Shown piece after piece: positions 1 through 9,645 of a stretch of DNA of 29,092 nt. The stretch spans positions 1 through 29,092 of the forward strand of contig CAYOEZ010000031.1 of assembly GCA_964402955.1 (NCBI GenBank), read 5' to 3'. The position numbers and the translations under genes are program-made. Every line of letters begins with the position of its first letter. Positions within the stretch are counted from its first letter, which is position 1. The notes under the pieces are model-generated. The model did not search any database and was not told the origin of the DNA. It saw nothing but the letters and a program-made list of their open reading frames with translations. The stretch is from CAYOEZ01 sp964402955 (GTDB lineage Bacteria > Chloroflexota > DTOL01 > DAOUCN01).

Positions 1-665
1 TGCACCAACTGGTCGAGAATCGGCATGATGTTGCCATCGGTGTGCTTGATGACGTAGAACCCCATGTCGCGATAACCTGCAATGAGCCTGGCCAGGTAGG
101 GTGTGATAAACTCACCAAACTGGTTGGGACTCAAGAACGGGCCCGAGTTGAAGCAGTAGTCAGCACATAGGGCAAACCCGTCCAGCCCGCCGTGCTTAGC
201 CCGGCGCTCAGCCGCATCCAGCTTTTGCTGCACCCTCTCCGCCGCTTCAGCATGAACCTGCTCTCGTTCATCAATCAAGCGGTAAGCGAACTCCATCATG
301 TGCTCGCCGTCGGGCACGCTGAAGGTCGCATCGCCGTGGCGCATGATGAAGTAGCGATTCCCCGCCTTCTCCCGGATAAGGTCCACCAGGCGCATCGTCT
401 CTTCTTCCGTGTCCGGATTAGGATGGATGAAGATGGCGCTGTGTTCAAAGCGCTCGGCGACGGCGACATAGATGTCGGCTATCTCGCGGCGGTGCAACTC
501 GCGCTCTTTCTCCTCCATCTGGAACCACTGCTTGTAATTGCGTTGGCTGGGATGGACTTTGCCCAGGGCCTCCATGGTCAGAAAGAACACCAGCTCAAAG
601 TGCGGCACGCGCCCGCGCAGTGGCTGCCGGTTCAGGGCGGCGATGAATCGTTCTCGTGGCTGCAT
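1..665 (-). CDS. Uroporphyrinogen decarboxylase (URO-D) family protein, 3' end outside window
   Basis: The reading frame is open from an ATG at 665 to the window edge, giving 221 residues without a stop. The start MQPRERFIAALNRQPLRGRV has the RERF-x-AAL-x-xxP-x-xRV pattern that opens many URO-D-family proteins. Near residue 210 the stretch KHTDGNIMPILDQLV matches the H-(S/T)-(C/D)-G-N-I-x-P-LL segment of the family barrel. Members outside haem synthesis are often corrinoid methyltransferase-like enzymes or are found next to sugar and peptide importers. The short N-terminal arm and the position downstream of an ABC operon suggest that group rather than HemE. The C-terminal part is missing only because the window ends. 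The substrate is unknown. Confidence 0.8.
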   Translation of the reverse strand, partial: MQPRERFIAALNRQPLRGRVPHFELVFFLTMEALGKVHPSQRNYKQWFQMEEKERELHRREIADIYVAVAERFEHSAIFIHPNPDTEEETMRLVDLIREKAGNRYFIMRHGDATFSVPDGEHMMEFAYRLIDEREQVHAEAAERVQQKLDAAERRAKHGGLDGFALCADYCFNSGPFLSPNQFGEFITPYLARLIAGYRDMGFYVIKHTDGNIMPILDQLV

Positions 666-761
666 GATGTTCCTCAGTTAGGCTTTGATCGTGAGCCGCG
701 CAGACTCGCCTGACGTCTATGTGACGCCGGCGCCAGCGTTGCTGCCGGTCTCTTGAATGGA

Positions 762-1739
762 CTAACCGCCATACATGTAACAGGCAACTTCTTGGCCTTC
801 TCCGGTCTGGAAAAGCGGGGGTCGTTGCTTCAAGCATTTGTCCATGCTCACAGGACAGCGCGGGTAGAAGCGGCAGCCTACGGCGCCTTTGAGCCGCATC
901 TCTTCCTCTGACGGGAGCGATATGTCAGTGTCCCACTTCTCCCTGGGGTCAGGGACGGGGATCGAACCGATCAACAACTGCACGTAAGGGTGCTTCGGAT
1001 TCTCGATGACCTGGGACGTCCGGCCTCTCTCGGCCACGGATCCCTGGTACAGTATGTAGATGTCGTCGCTGATTTGGTAAGCTGTGCTAAGGTCGTGCGT
1101 GATGTAGAGGAACGATATGTTGGACTGGTCGCGCAGACGCAACATGATGTCGAGGATCATCGCCCGCAGCGAGGCATCGACGGCAGAGACTGGCTCGTCG
1201 GCGACGATCAGGCGCGGCTTCATCAGGTAGGCGCGTGCCACCATGATGCGCTGGCGCTGGCCGCCGCTGAGCTGGTGGGGGTATTTCTCCAGGACTTCCT
1301 CACTGCGCAGGCCAACCACGCGCATCGCCTCATCGATGATCTGCCGCTCCTCGTCCTTGCTGTGTGCCATGTGGAAGCGATTGACTACCATGTCGAAGAT
1401 GTGCTTGACGCGGTAGAAGGGATTATACACCTCGTAAGGATCCTGGAAGACGGCCTGGACCTCCTTGCGGTATTCCATGCGCTGCTGCTGCGTCATGGCG
1501 GTCACACTCGCTCCCTTGTATTTGATATGTCCCGAGGTCAGATTGATGAAGCCAAGAACAGCGCTCGCCAGAGTCGTCTTGCCGCTGCCGCTCTCGCCGG
1601 CGATAGTAATGATCTTGGCCGGGGTGTCATCGACCGTCAAGCTGAAACCGTCCAGGGCGGTGAGCCTAGTGCCTGTATGAAACAGTCCGCCCCCATAGAT
1701 CTTCGTCGCATTAGTGATCTCAAGTAGTGGTTGTGGCAT
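762..1739 (-). CDS. ABC importer ATP-binding protein, DppF/OppF type
   Basis: This 325-residue nucleotide-binding subunit powers a peptide/oligosaccharide (family 5) importer at the cytoplasmic face of the membrane. It shows Walker A GESGSGKTT (residues 48-56), a Q-loop at VFQDPY (about 97), signature LSGGQ (157-161), Walker B LIVADEP (177-183) and the H-loop His215. The C-terminal oligopeptide-transporter extension carries four Cys with the usual GCRFYPRC...KC...ACYM pattern, which is reported to bind an Fe-S cluster in some Dpp ATPases. It starts 2 nt after the stop of the DppD-type gene and is the last gene of the operon. The Q-loop region reads EVYNPF rather than the common SSLNPR, a mild divergence. 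Confidence 0.93.
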   Translation of the reverse strand: MPQPLLEITNATKIYGGGLFHTGTRLTALDGFSLTVDDTPAKIITIAGESGSGKTTLASAVLGFINLTSGHIKYKGASVTAMTQQQRMEYRKEVQAVFQDPYEVYNPFYRVKHIFDMVVNRFHMAHSKDEERQIIDEAMRVVGLRSEEVLEKYPHQLSGGQRQRIMVARAYLMKPRLIVADEPVSAVDASLRAMILDIMLRLRDQSNISFLYITHDLSTAYQISDDIYILYQGSVAERGRTSQVIENPKHPYVQLLIGSIPVPDPREKWDTDISLPSEEEMRLKGAVGCRFYPRCPVSMDKCLKQRPPLFQTGEGQEVACYMYGG

Positions 1740-1741
1740 GG

Positions 1742-2751
1742 CTAATTTGTTCCACCCTTTGGCTCATAGAGGTAGCAAGCGACGTACCGCTCCGGCGATA
1801 TCTCTACCAGGTGCGGCCGGTCAGAGAGACAACTATCTGACATCTGGTGACAGCGGAATTGGAAAACACAACCGGGTGGAGGGTTGCGCAGATCATGGGT
1901 TAACCCTTCGGTGACCTTCAACGGCTTCTTCTGCTTGATCGACGGGATAGATGCGATCAGAAGCTGGGTATACGGGTGCAGCGGGTCAGCAAAGATGCCA
2001 GCGACGGGCGAAATCTCGACGATGCTCCCGGCATACATGACCGCAATACGATCAACCAGTTGCGCCTGCAGGCCCATATCGTGACCGATCAGGATCATGG
2101 AGACGCCCAGCCGGCGCTTCACATCCAGCAGCGTCTGAGCAACGACCCTCTGCACCACGACGTCCAGAGCGCTCGTGGGCTCATCGGCAATGATAATCGA
2201 CGGGTTCAAGGCGATGGCCATGGCGATGCACACCCGTTGCTTCATGCCGCCGCTCAGTTCATGCGGATACAGGTTGTATGTCCGTGCTGGCAGACCGACC
2301 AGCGTGAACAATTCCAGGGTGCGCTGCTTCAGTTGCTCCGCTGATTGCCGCTTGTCATGGGCAGTGATCGCGTCCTGGATCTGCTCCTTGACTCTCATCA
2401 CCGGGTTGAGGGAGTTCATGGCGCCCTGAGGGATCAGCGACAGCTTGCGCCAACGCACCTGGCGCAGTTGCGCCTCGGACATGCCGACGATGTTGACGCC
2501 ATCAAGGTTGATCTCGCCCCCCACAATCTTCCCCGGCGCCTGCACCATCTGTAGGATGGCCATGGCGACGGTGGTTTTGCCGCAGCCCGATTCGCCAACC
2601 AGGCCGAGGATCTCGCCGCAGCATACTTTGAAGCTGACGTCGTTGGCCGCGATGACGTCTCCCTTGGGCGTCTGGTAGTGAACACTCAGATTCTTAACGT
2701 CTAATATCACATCAAGCGCCACTGCGGCGCCTTTTCTGTCTTGCTGAATTG

Positions 2752-2755
<4 letters not shown>
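1742..2755 (-). CDS. ABC importer ATP-binding protein, DppD/OppD type
   Basis: This is the second ATPase subunit of the importer, 337 residues. Walker A GESGCGKTT is at about 54-62, the Q-loop reads LIPQGAMNSLNPV, the signature is LSGGMKQR, Walker B is IIIADEPTSALD and the H-loop lies in LIGHD. The C-terminal Cys set is GCVFQFRC...SC...ACYL. Its ATG overlaps the TGA of the upstream permease gene (ATGA), and a GAGGGGG ribosome site lies inside the permease 3' end, so translation is probably coupled. DppD- and DppF-type ATPases normally form a heterodimer, which fits the side-by-side genes. Confidence 0.93.
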
Positions 2756-3678
<923 letters not shown>

Positions 3679-3694
3679 GAATGGTTCTCTCCTC

Positions 3695-4705
3695 CTACGT
3701 CTTCTGGTACGTGATGCGGGGGTCAATCAAAGGATAGATCAAGTCAATGATCAAGACCGCCGTCGCCGTCGTCAGAATCAGAATGAAGCATACACCCGAG
3801 ATGACTGTGTAATCGCTATTCACAATCCCCATGTACAAGAGATACCCCATGCCGGGATAGGCGAAAAGGTACTCGACCAGGGTCGAGCCGCCCACGATGC
3901 CACCCAGGCTAAGGGCCAGAGCCGTCACCTGGGGCAGGATGGCGTTGCGCACCGAATAGCGCAGAAAGACGCGCGTGGGAGAGAGACCCTTCGCCTGAGC
4001 CAGGAGCAAGTAGTCTTCGCCGTCAGCCGTGATCATCATGCCGCGCATGCCCAAGGCCCAGAAACCCATGGATGCCATGACAATGGACGTGATGGGCAAG
4101 ATGGCATGATGGATCAGGCTCGAGATAAAAGGCCAGTTCAGGCCCATATCCAAATTGCGCCCATAGGCGCCAGAGACGGGAAACCACTTGAGGCCAAAGG
4201 CGAAGACGAAGATCAGCAACATGGCCAGCATGAAGAACGGGATCGAGGTAAACGTCATGGTGAGGGGCAGCAGTCTCTTGACAATCTTGGGCGTTCGCCG
4301 CCAGCCGAGCAAGGCGCCGATAGTCGTGCCGATAAAAAAGGACATCGTCACAGCCGCGGTGAGCAACCCAACAGTCCACGGCAACCCTCGCTTGACCAGA
4401 TCCATGACTGTCACAGGGAAGTTGCTGAGGGAGTAGCCCAGGTTGAGCGTCAGCAGGTTGCCCATGTACTTGAAGTACTGAATGTACAGAGGATCGTCCA
4501 GACCGAAGCGAATACGCCATACTTTGATCATGTCCGCCGCGCCTTCCACATACCCAGACATGAACATCATGCGGGTGATCATGGCTGTCACCGGGTCGCC
4601 GGGGGCCAGGCGCGGGATGATGAAGATGATGGTGGAACCAAGCCAAACAGTAAGTACAAACATGAATAAGCGGCGGATAACATAACCCGCTGTTAGTCCA
4701 CGCAT
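3695..4705 (-). CDS. ABC importer permease, DppB type
   Basis: This 336-residue permease partners the DppC-type protein. It has an N-terminal span after RRLFMFVLTVWLGSTIIF, the family signature PRLAPGDPV, several membrane spans and an EAA-type loop at SVRNAILPQVTALALSLGG followed by EYLFAYPGMG. The start at 4705 is supported by AAGAAGGTGA just upstream; an ATG 21 nt further upstream lacks a good site. The first 57 codons and about 50 nt of leader are duplicated as a remnant at 6618-6837. The binding-protein gene that would normally sit directly upstream is 2.3 kb away, separated by the pentapeptide gene and that remnant. Confidence 0.93.
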   Translation of the reverse strand: MRGLTAGYVIRRLFMFVLTVWLGSTIIFIIPRLAPGDPVTAMITRMMFMSGYVEGAADMIKVWRIRFGLDDPLYIQYFKYMGNLLTLNLGYSLSNFPVTVMDLVKRGLPWTVGLLTAAVTMSFFIGTTIGALLGWRRTPKIVKRLLPLTMTFTSIPFFMLAMLLIFVFAFGLKWFPVSGAYGRNLDMGLNWPFISSLIHHAILPITSIVMASMGFWALGMRGMMITADGEDYLLLAQAKGLSPTRVFLRYSVRNAILPQVTALALSLGGIVGGSTLVEYLFAYPGMGYLLYMGIVNSDYTVISGVCFILILTTATAVLIIDLIYPLIDPRITYQKT

Positions 4706-5217
4706 AGAGTCACCTTCTTGATGCATATGGGAAGCGAGGGCAAGCTGCCCGGGCCTGTTCCCAAGTGAGCCTCGTCAGAAATACGTGTTCGAGCGGCTGC
4801 CACCTTCTGGGCAGCAAGAGCGTGCACCCATCAACTGGTCTGTGTGGATACGGCACAGGGCGTCAGTCAGGGACGAGATCAGCGCTGTAACAAAGCAGTG
4901 GTCGGCAATGCACAAGCTTGGACGTCAGGAATGTCGGGATGGATCAACGTATGGAAGGATCAACGGCGTACGCGGCGCATGATGCCCGGCGGCCGTTGGC
5001 GCATAAGGAGTCGGCGGGGCGAGCCGGCCAGAATGCGCAAGCAAGCGCTCGCGCAGCCCCAGTGATGAAACTACTCCAGATACTATATAGCATATCGTCT
5101 TGATGTCTGTCAACACCCTCATGTAGTCTTTACGGCGCACGCGCCGACCTGTGCTTGCGTGTCTGGTCGCTGCCCCTGGTCAAGGCATGAGTCTATGCCC
5201 CGCGCCCGCCCAGGGCT
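4706..5217. other. Intergenic region: long dppB leader and spacer
   Basis: This stretch of about 510 bp has no convincing gene. Its open frames are short, mutually overlapping and lack ribosome sites. It contains the minus-strand promoter at 5084-5113, which implies a dppB leader of about 370 nt. The 50 nt next to dppB resemble the sequence before the dppB remnant at 6785-6837. I recognise no riboswitch consensus. Confidence 0.5.
5084..5113 (-). promoter_or_regulatory. Sigma-70-type promoter for dppBCDF
   Basis: On the minus strand TTGACA (5113-5108) is followed after 18 nt by TATATA (5089-5084), with TGC immediately before the -10 (extended -10). The arrangement is nearly the same as the promoter at 9609-9638 upstream of the binding-protein gene. 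Transcription would begin near 5077 and run into dppB. Confidence 0.65.
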
Positions 5218-6582
5218 TCACTTGCGGCCCAGGCTGTCGGGCAAGAGAGCGCCCGCCAGCAACGCGCCATCCAGGTCGGTCGCCTCGAACCGCGCCCCGC
5301 GCAGATCGGCGTCGCGCAAATCCGCTCGCCGCAGGTTGGCGTAGCGCAAATCGGCCCTTGCCAAGTTAGCGCCGCGCAGGTCGGCGCCCTCTAAATTCAC
5401 CTCGCGCAGGTCTGCTGCTACGAGGTTCGCCTCGCGCAGGTTGGCGCCGGAGAGGTTGGTCCAGCTAAGGTTGACGCCCTGTAGGTCTGCTGCACTCCCG
5501 CCGTATGTCGTGATGCGCCAGGCCATCCTGTGCTTGTCGCTCATGATGGTCGTGTCATCGACGAGCGCCTGGCGCAGGTCCGCGCCGTTGAGATTGGCCA
5601 GGTCCAGGTTGGCGCCGCGCAGGTCTGCTCCTTGCAGCCGTGCCAGGTGCAGGCTGGCGTTCGCCAGCACGGCGCCGCGCAGGTTGGCCTGCGACAGGTC
5701 CGCCTGCCCGAGATCGGCCTCGACAAGCCAGGTTTCGCTGATGACTGCGCCTGTTAGATTGGCCTGACGCAGGTAGGCCTGAAAGAGATAGGCTGCACTG
5801 ACATCGACGCCGGCGAGTTGGCGGGATGCGGCCGTTTCGTTCAGTATTTGCCAGACAAGCCGCCATTTGTCTTCGATGCGGGTGCTCTGATCGAGGGTCG
5901 TTCCCTTCAGTTTGGCGCGGCGGAGGTCGGCGCGGCGCAGGTCTGCGCCGGTGAGATCGGCGTCCCGCAGGTCGGCCCCCGCCAGGTTCGCCTGGCTGAG
6001 GTCGGCGTCCCGCAGATAGGCGCCTCGCAGATCCTTTCCCGCCAGGTTCGATCCGGCGGCGCCGTGGTTCAGGATATCCCACACCAGCCGCCACTTGTCG
6101 CTGATGACCGTGTTTCCGTCGATGTGTGCGCCCAGCAGATTGGCGCCCTCAAGTTCAGCCGCGCTCAGGTTGGCCGCGGCCAGGTTGGCGCTGGAGAGGT
6201 TGGCATGGCGCAGCCGCGCCCCGCCCAGATCAGCGCGCAGCATGTTGGCCCCGCCCAAGTCTGCCCGCGACAGATTGGCCCCACGCAGAGCGGCGTCGTT
6301 CAGGCTGGCGCCTCTCAGGTTGGCGCCTTCCAGATTGGCGAAGTACAGGTTTGCGTAGTTCAGGCGCTTGCCCGAAAGGTCCATGCCGCTCAGATTGGCC
6401 TGGGTCAGGTCGGCTCTGGTCAAGTCCGCCTGCCGAACATCGCGTTTTCGCATATCCGCGGCCACACAGCGCGGTGGGCAGGCGACCATTCTGTCCTGCA
6501 CGCTCGCCAGAAGCAGCGGCAGAAACGCGACGAACAACACTGGCACGGTGAGGAGAAGGACGAAACGTAGTAACTCTCGCAT
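5218..6582 (-). CDS. Membrane-anchored pentapeptide-repeat protein
   Basis: This is a 454-residue protein. Residues 4-28 form a hydrophobic N-terminal anchor, followed by a short Cys-containing segment (VACPPRC). Most of the rest is A(D/N)Lxx pentapeptide repeats, which fold as a right-handed quadrilateral beta-helix, in four blocks: about 49-153, 182-228, 258-340 and 369-444. The blocks are separated by three related linkers (about 154-181, 229-257, 341-368) with the pattern T-x-I-x-DK-(W/H)-R-(L/M)-x-W-x-I. The helix probably lies outside the membrane. The start has no clear ribosome site, but the dppB remnant frame stops 4 nt upstream, so it may rely on coupled translation. The role is unknown. 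Confidence 0.85.
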   Translation of the reverse strand: MRELLRFVLLLTVPVLFVAFLPLLLASVQDRMVACPPRCVAADMRKRDVRQADLTRADLTQANLSGMDLSGKRLNYANLYFANLEGANLRGASLNDAALRGANLSRADLGGANMLRADLGGARLRHANLSSANLAAANLSAAELEGANLLGAHIDGNTVISDKWRLVWDILNHGAAGSNLAGKDLRGAYLRDADLSQANLAGADLRDADLTGADLRRADLRRAKLKGTTLDQSTRIEDKWRLVWQILNETAASRQLAGVDVSAAYLFQAYLRQANLTGAVISETWLVEADLGQADLSQANLRGAVLANASLHLARLQGADLRGANLDLANLNGADLRQALVDDTTIMSDKHRMAWRITTYGGSAADLQGVNLSWTNLSGANLREANLVAADLREVNLEGADLRGANLARADLRYANLRRADLRDADLRGARFEATDLDGALLAGALLPDSLGRK

Positions 6583-6586
6583 GGTA

Positions 6587-6784
6587 TCAGAGTGCAGGCG
6601 GCGCGCTTGTTGCCCGCGCCGCGCCTTCGACGTACCCAGACATGAACATCATGCGGGTGATCATGTCCGTCACCGGGTCGCCGGGGGCCAGGCGCGGGAT
6701 GATGAAGATGGTGGAGCCGAGCCAGATGGTCTGCACAAACATGAAGAGGCGGCGAACAACGCAGTCTACTGTTAGTCCACGCAT
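6587..6784 (-). pseudogene. Truncated duplicate of the dppB 5' end
   Basis: Starting at the ATG at 6784, the frame reads MRGLTVDCVVRRLFMFVQTI and continues through PRLAPGDPV to GYVEGAA, closely matching the first 57 residues of DppB. It then leaves the family and stops after 65 codons. It lacks one Ile codon (an in-frame 3-nt loss) and has scattered substitutions. DNA similarity spans about 6618-6837 versus 4536-4757 and includes the ribosome site AGGAAGGTGA. The frame stops 4 nt before the pentapeptide gene. It encodes only one membrane span and cannot act as a permease. Retention of an open frame could be chance, or could serve to deliver ribosomes to the next gene. Confidence 0.85.
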
Positions 6785-6928
6785 AGGGTCACCTTCCTGT
6801 GGAATGGCGATTGCTGAAGGGGCGGCTGCCCGGGCCCGCGCACCGAACACCCTCCGAGGCTTCTGCCAGCGGCGCACAGACAGCTTGGGCGCTCTCGGCC
6901 GCGAAAACGCTCACCGCTACAACTGGTT

Positions 6929-6978
6929 TGTAAGGGCGGGTCTGCCTGTCCTCGTAGACAGGTAGACCCGCCCCTACA
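6929..6978. repeat. Long inverted repeat / hairpin after the binding-protein gene
   Basis: The arms 6934-6950 and 6957-6973 form a 17-bp stem with one G-T pair around a 6-nt loop, and the outer TGTA/TACA bases extend the symmetry. It lies about 85 nt past the stop of the binding-protein gene on the minus strand. It could end that transcript or protect its 3' end, although no U-tract follows. It may also be one copy of a dispersed palindrome. Confidence 0.7.
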
Positions 6979-7057
6979 TGTTTCCGCGCAGCGCTCACGA
7001 CTGGTGGTGTGCCATTGCCGGCGCCGCGCATCAGTCAAAGCTGCTGACTCAGGCCGC

Positions 7058-8914
7058 TTACTGGGCAGGCTCGATCTTGGTGAGATACATGAGCCCATTG
7101 CCCCACCAGGTCCAAGGCATGAAGTAGTTGTTGGTTGAGGTGGGCCAATTCTTCCAGTAGGTGGTGTTGAAGGGCGTCAGCTTGCGCGCCTGGGCCACCG
7201 GAATGAGGGGCAGTTCGTCGTACCAGATGGTCATGGCCTTGACGAACAGGTCGTTGATCTTGGGGTCGCCCAAGGGCAGCTTGCCGATCTCGTCCACCAG
7301 TTTGGAGTACTCTTCGTTCTTCCAGCGCCAGATGTTGCCAGGAGCACGTTCGCCCTTGGGTCTCAAGAACATGGCATTGAAGTTGTTCATCGATCCCCAG
7401 GGCTCATTGACGGAGCCGCAGGCCTGCCAGCCTGACGAGGCTTCGAAGTTGCCAAAGGCGCCGTTGTCGCCCCAGACGCCGCCGGCCTGTTTCTTGGTGG
7501 TGGCGTTGATGCCGAACTTCTGGAACTGTTCGACCATCACATCGGCCATGCGCTGCAGCTCGATGAAGGCTTCGTGCGTTTTGATCTCCAGGCCCAGGTC
7601 CTTGCCGTCCTTCTGCCAGTAGGCGCCTCTCTTGACATAGCCCTTCTTGGTCAGGATTTCCTCAGCCTTTTTGACATCGGTTGTCAAGAGCCTGGTGATG
7701 ATATCCTTGGGAATCAAGTCTGTGTATTTCCGCATTCCGGCGTAATCCGGGAACATGGACATAGACTTGATGGTGGTGCCCTCATAGGCCACCTTCACCA
7801 CCTGGTCGCGATCGATGACGTAGTTGAGCATCCAGCGCATGTCTTTGTCGTCCCAGGGCGGCAGCGCGGTGTTCAGCTCGAGGTTGCGGGCGCAGGGGTC
7901 GAGGGCGGAGTAGGGTTCTTTGTCCCACCAGGCGACGACCTTCGGGTTCTTGGCCTTGAGAGCCAGGTAGGCGCCCTTGGTGACGTCCATCAAGCTGTCC
8001 AACTGGTTGTCGGCCATGAGCGCAACGCGTGTTTCCTCTGGCCCGGCCCAGTTCCAGATGAGTTTCTTGGGCTTGGGCAGAGGCTTAAAGCCCGTCTTGA
8101 AGCCCCACCAGTTGTCGTCGCGCACGTAGCTGAACTCGTTCTCACTGATGGTGGACAGCTTGTAGGGGCCGCTGAGCACCGGCCAGCCCTTGGCCTTGTC
8201 ATAGAACTTGAAGGTCAGCGGATCCTGGCCTTCCCAGATGTGCTTGGGCAGCGGGGCAAGGGCGCCCCAGAGCTTCACCGAGAAGTAGTCGAGGGCGAAG
8301 CGAGGGTTCGGCGCCGTCAGGGTGAACTCGGTGGTCAACTCATCAATCTTGCTGATTGACTTCAGCCACTGCTTCAAGGCGGCATTGTAGCCGAAGCCAT
8401 CGGTCTTCCAGCACATTTCGACGGTGAACACGACGTCAGCAGCCGTCATGGGCTTGCCGTCGCTCCAGTAGATGCCCTTGCGCAGCTTGACCGTCCACAC
8501 GTCCAGCGTGGCGTTGGAGGTGAAGCTTTCCGCCAGCCAGGGCTCCGTCTTGCCTGTCTCGTAGTTCAAGATCTGGAATGGCTCGAGCATAGACTGGTGG
8601 TAGCCTTGGTCGCGCCGACTACCGGTGGGCAGGTATGGGTGCCATAGGTCTGGGGCAACGACGCGGCCGCCGTCAATGTCGAAGATGACGGTGTCCTTGC
8701 GGGCGGCCTTGGTGTAATCCTCGGCTGGTGCAGCAGGCGCTTTGGTTGGGGCAACTGTGGCCGCTGGCGCAGGCGCTGCGGCCTTGGTTGCTGTTGGCGG
8801 AACCTTCGTCGGCGTGGGGGTTGCCCCACAGGCGGCGAGCGCCATGCCACCTGCGGCGGCGGCCAAAGTCTTCACGAACATGCGGCGAGAGACTGTGATA
8901 CGTGTACGTGTCAT
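7058..8914 (-). CDS. ABC importer substrate-binding lipoprotein, family 5
   Basis: This 618-residue binding protein captures peptides or oligosaccharides for the importer. Its N-terminus has a twin-Arg-like SRRMFVK followed by a hydrophobic stretch and lipobox LAAC, suggesting Tat export and lipid anchoring. A Thr/Pro/Ala-rich linker (about residues 30-64) leads to the SBP_bac_5 fold, with typical segments such as LRKGIYWSDGKPMTAADVVF and PWLAESF. AGGAGG lies 8 nt before the ATG. The nearest clear promoter is about 690 nt upstream (9609-9638), so the leader is long. The cognate permeases are encoded further along the same strand, after the pentapeptide gene. The ligand cannot be told from sequence alone. 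Confidence 0.93.
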   Translation of the reverse strand: MTRTRITVSRRMFVKTLAAAAGGMALAACGATPTPTKVPPTATKAAAPAPAATVAPTKAPAAPAEDYTKAARKDTVIFDIDGGRVVAPDLWHPYLPTGSRRDQGYHQSMLEPFQILNYETGKTEPWLAESFTSNATLDVWTVKLRKGIYWSDGKPMTAADVVFTVEMCWKTDGFGYNAALKQWLKSISKIDELTTEFTLTAPNPRFALDYFSVKLWGALAPLPKHIWEGQDPLTFKFYDKAKGWPVLSGPYKLSTISENEFSYVRDDNWWGFKTGFKPLPKPKKLIWNWAGPEETRVALMADNQLDSLMDVTKGAYLALKAKNPKVVAWWDKEPYSALDPCARNLELNTALPPWDDKDMRWMLNYVIDRDQVVKVAYEGTTIKSMSMFPDYAGMRKYTDLIPKDIITRLLTTDVKKAEEILTKKGYVKRGAYWQKDGKDLGLEIKTHEAFIELQRMADVMVEQFQKFGINATTKKQAGGVWGDNGAFGNFEASSGWQACGSVNEPWGSMNNFNAMFLRPKGERAPGNIWRWKNEEYSKLVDEIGKLPLGDPKINDLFVKAMTIWYDELPLIPVAQARKLTPFNTTYWKNWPTSTNNYFMPWTWWGNGLMYLTKIEPAQ

Positions 8915-9082
8915 CTGATGTTTCCTCCTTTTTTTGTGTCACGGCAATAGCCACACGACACGGGATGTGGTAGAATGGGGCCACTCCTCTGCATGGGCTA
9001 ACCGCTGCATGGGCTAACCAATGACGGACAGCACCTGTCTATCGCAAGGTCAACCACCTCCTCTCGATGCTGCTGTCTGCCG

Positions 9083-9122
9083 CCGCCTGATGCGGGTGAC
9101 ACGAGCCACCCGCATCAGGCGG
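9083..9122. repeat. Perfect 16-bp hairpin in the binding-protein gene leader
   Basis: CCGCCTGATGCGGGTG (9083-9098) is perfectly complementary to 9107-9122, with an 8-nt loop. It lies between the promoter at 9609 and the gene start at 8914. No U-tract follows on either strand. It could be a dispersed palindrome or an RNA structure in the leader. Confidence 0.7.
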
Positions 9123-9143
9123 AGCGGCTGGCGAGCGGGCGGC

Positions 9144-9302
9144 TCATCCGGGCTGGGACATGCGATCAAAGGGCCCGGGAAAAGGCTCGCCGAAGTAGAT
9201 CTTGTCGCTCCACCAGGCCAGAATACGCGGCTGCCAGATGACCTGGGCGTGGGCCTGGCCGCGAATGACTTGCCTCTCAAACTCGGGCCACCGGCGAGCG
9301 AC
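9144..9302 (-). pseudogene. Fragment of a URO-D-family gene
   Basis: One minus-strand frame contains RRWPEFERQVIRGQAHAQ, then VIWQPRILAWW and further GEPFPGPFDRMS before a stop. The V-x-WQPRI-x-x-W...G-x-P-x-P-x-x-x-MS pattern resembles the N-terminal part of URO-D-like proteins common in Chloroflexota. No intact start or continuation is visible, so it looks like a decayed remnant between the promoter and the binding-protein gene. A different URO-D-family gene lies at the other end of the same transporter locus (1-665). Confidence 0.4.
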
Positions 9303-9608
9303 TGATCGTGCTTTGCGTTCGGCCGTCGATATCGTTGCTTCCACGGCTATCCCCTGCTGTTGGCTGTACTGGCCTGGTAGATGCGGCTGCCGGACTCGCG
9401 CCCGCTGCGGGCGATACAAGATCATCGGGGGTAGCTGAATCCGCGAGACAAAGGCGCGCAGTTTTGGCGTCGGTCACGGGCCATTTCGTGCGATCTGTGC
9501 TCGTACTTACTGATGGGATTTGCTGCGCCAAGAGGTTGCGAGGGTATGGCGGCGCGACTCATTACCCAGATGCCCGGCTGCCCAGAAGGTTTTGAAGCTT
9601 ACGTGTAT

Positions 9609-9638
9609 ACTATAGCACATCAGCTTGGCGTTTGTCAA
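9609..9638 (-). promoter_or_regulatory. Extended -10 promoter toward the binding-protein gene
   Basis: On the minus strand TTGACA (9638-9633), an 18-nt spacer and TATAGT (9614-9609) are preceded by TGC. Spacer and surrounding bases resemble the promoter at 5084-5113. Its transcript would cross the URO-D fragment and the 9083-9122 hairpin before the binding-protein gene. Confidence 0.65.
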
Positions 9639-9645
9639 TGCCGTC

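Noticed and set aside
4706..5077. Riboswitch in the dppB leader
   Set aside because: No conserved core of a known class is visible and there is no terminator hairpin with a U-tract before dppB.
4925..5140. Small protein genes in the dppB leader
   Set aside because: Frames on both strands overlap, lack ribosome sites and have no protein-like pattern.
5818..6570. Long plus-strand reading frames opposite the pentapeptide gene
   Set aside because: They arise from the repetitive codons of the pentapeptide gene on the other strand and have no independent start signals.
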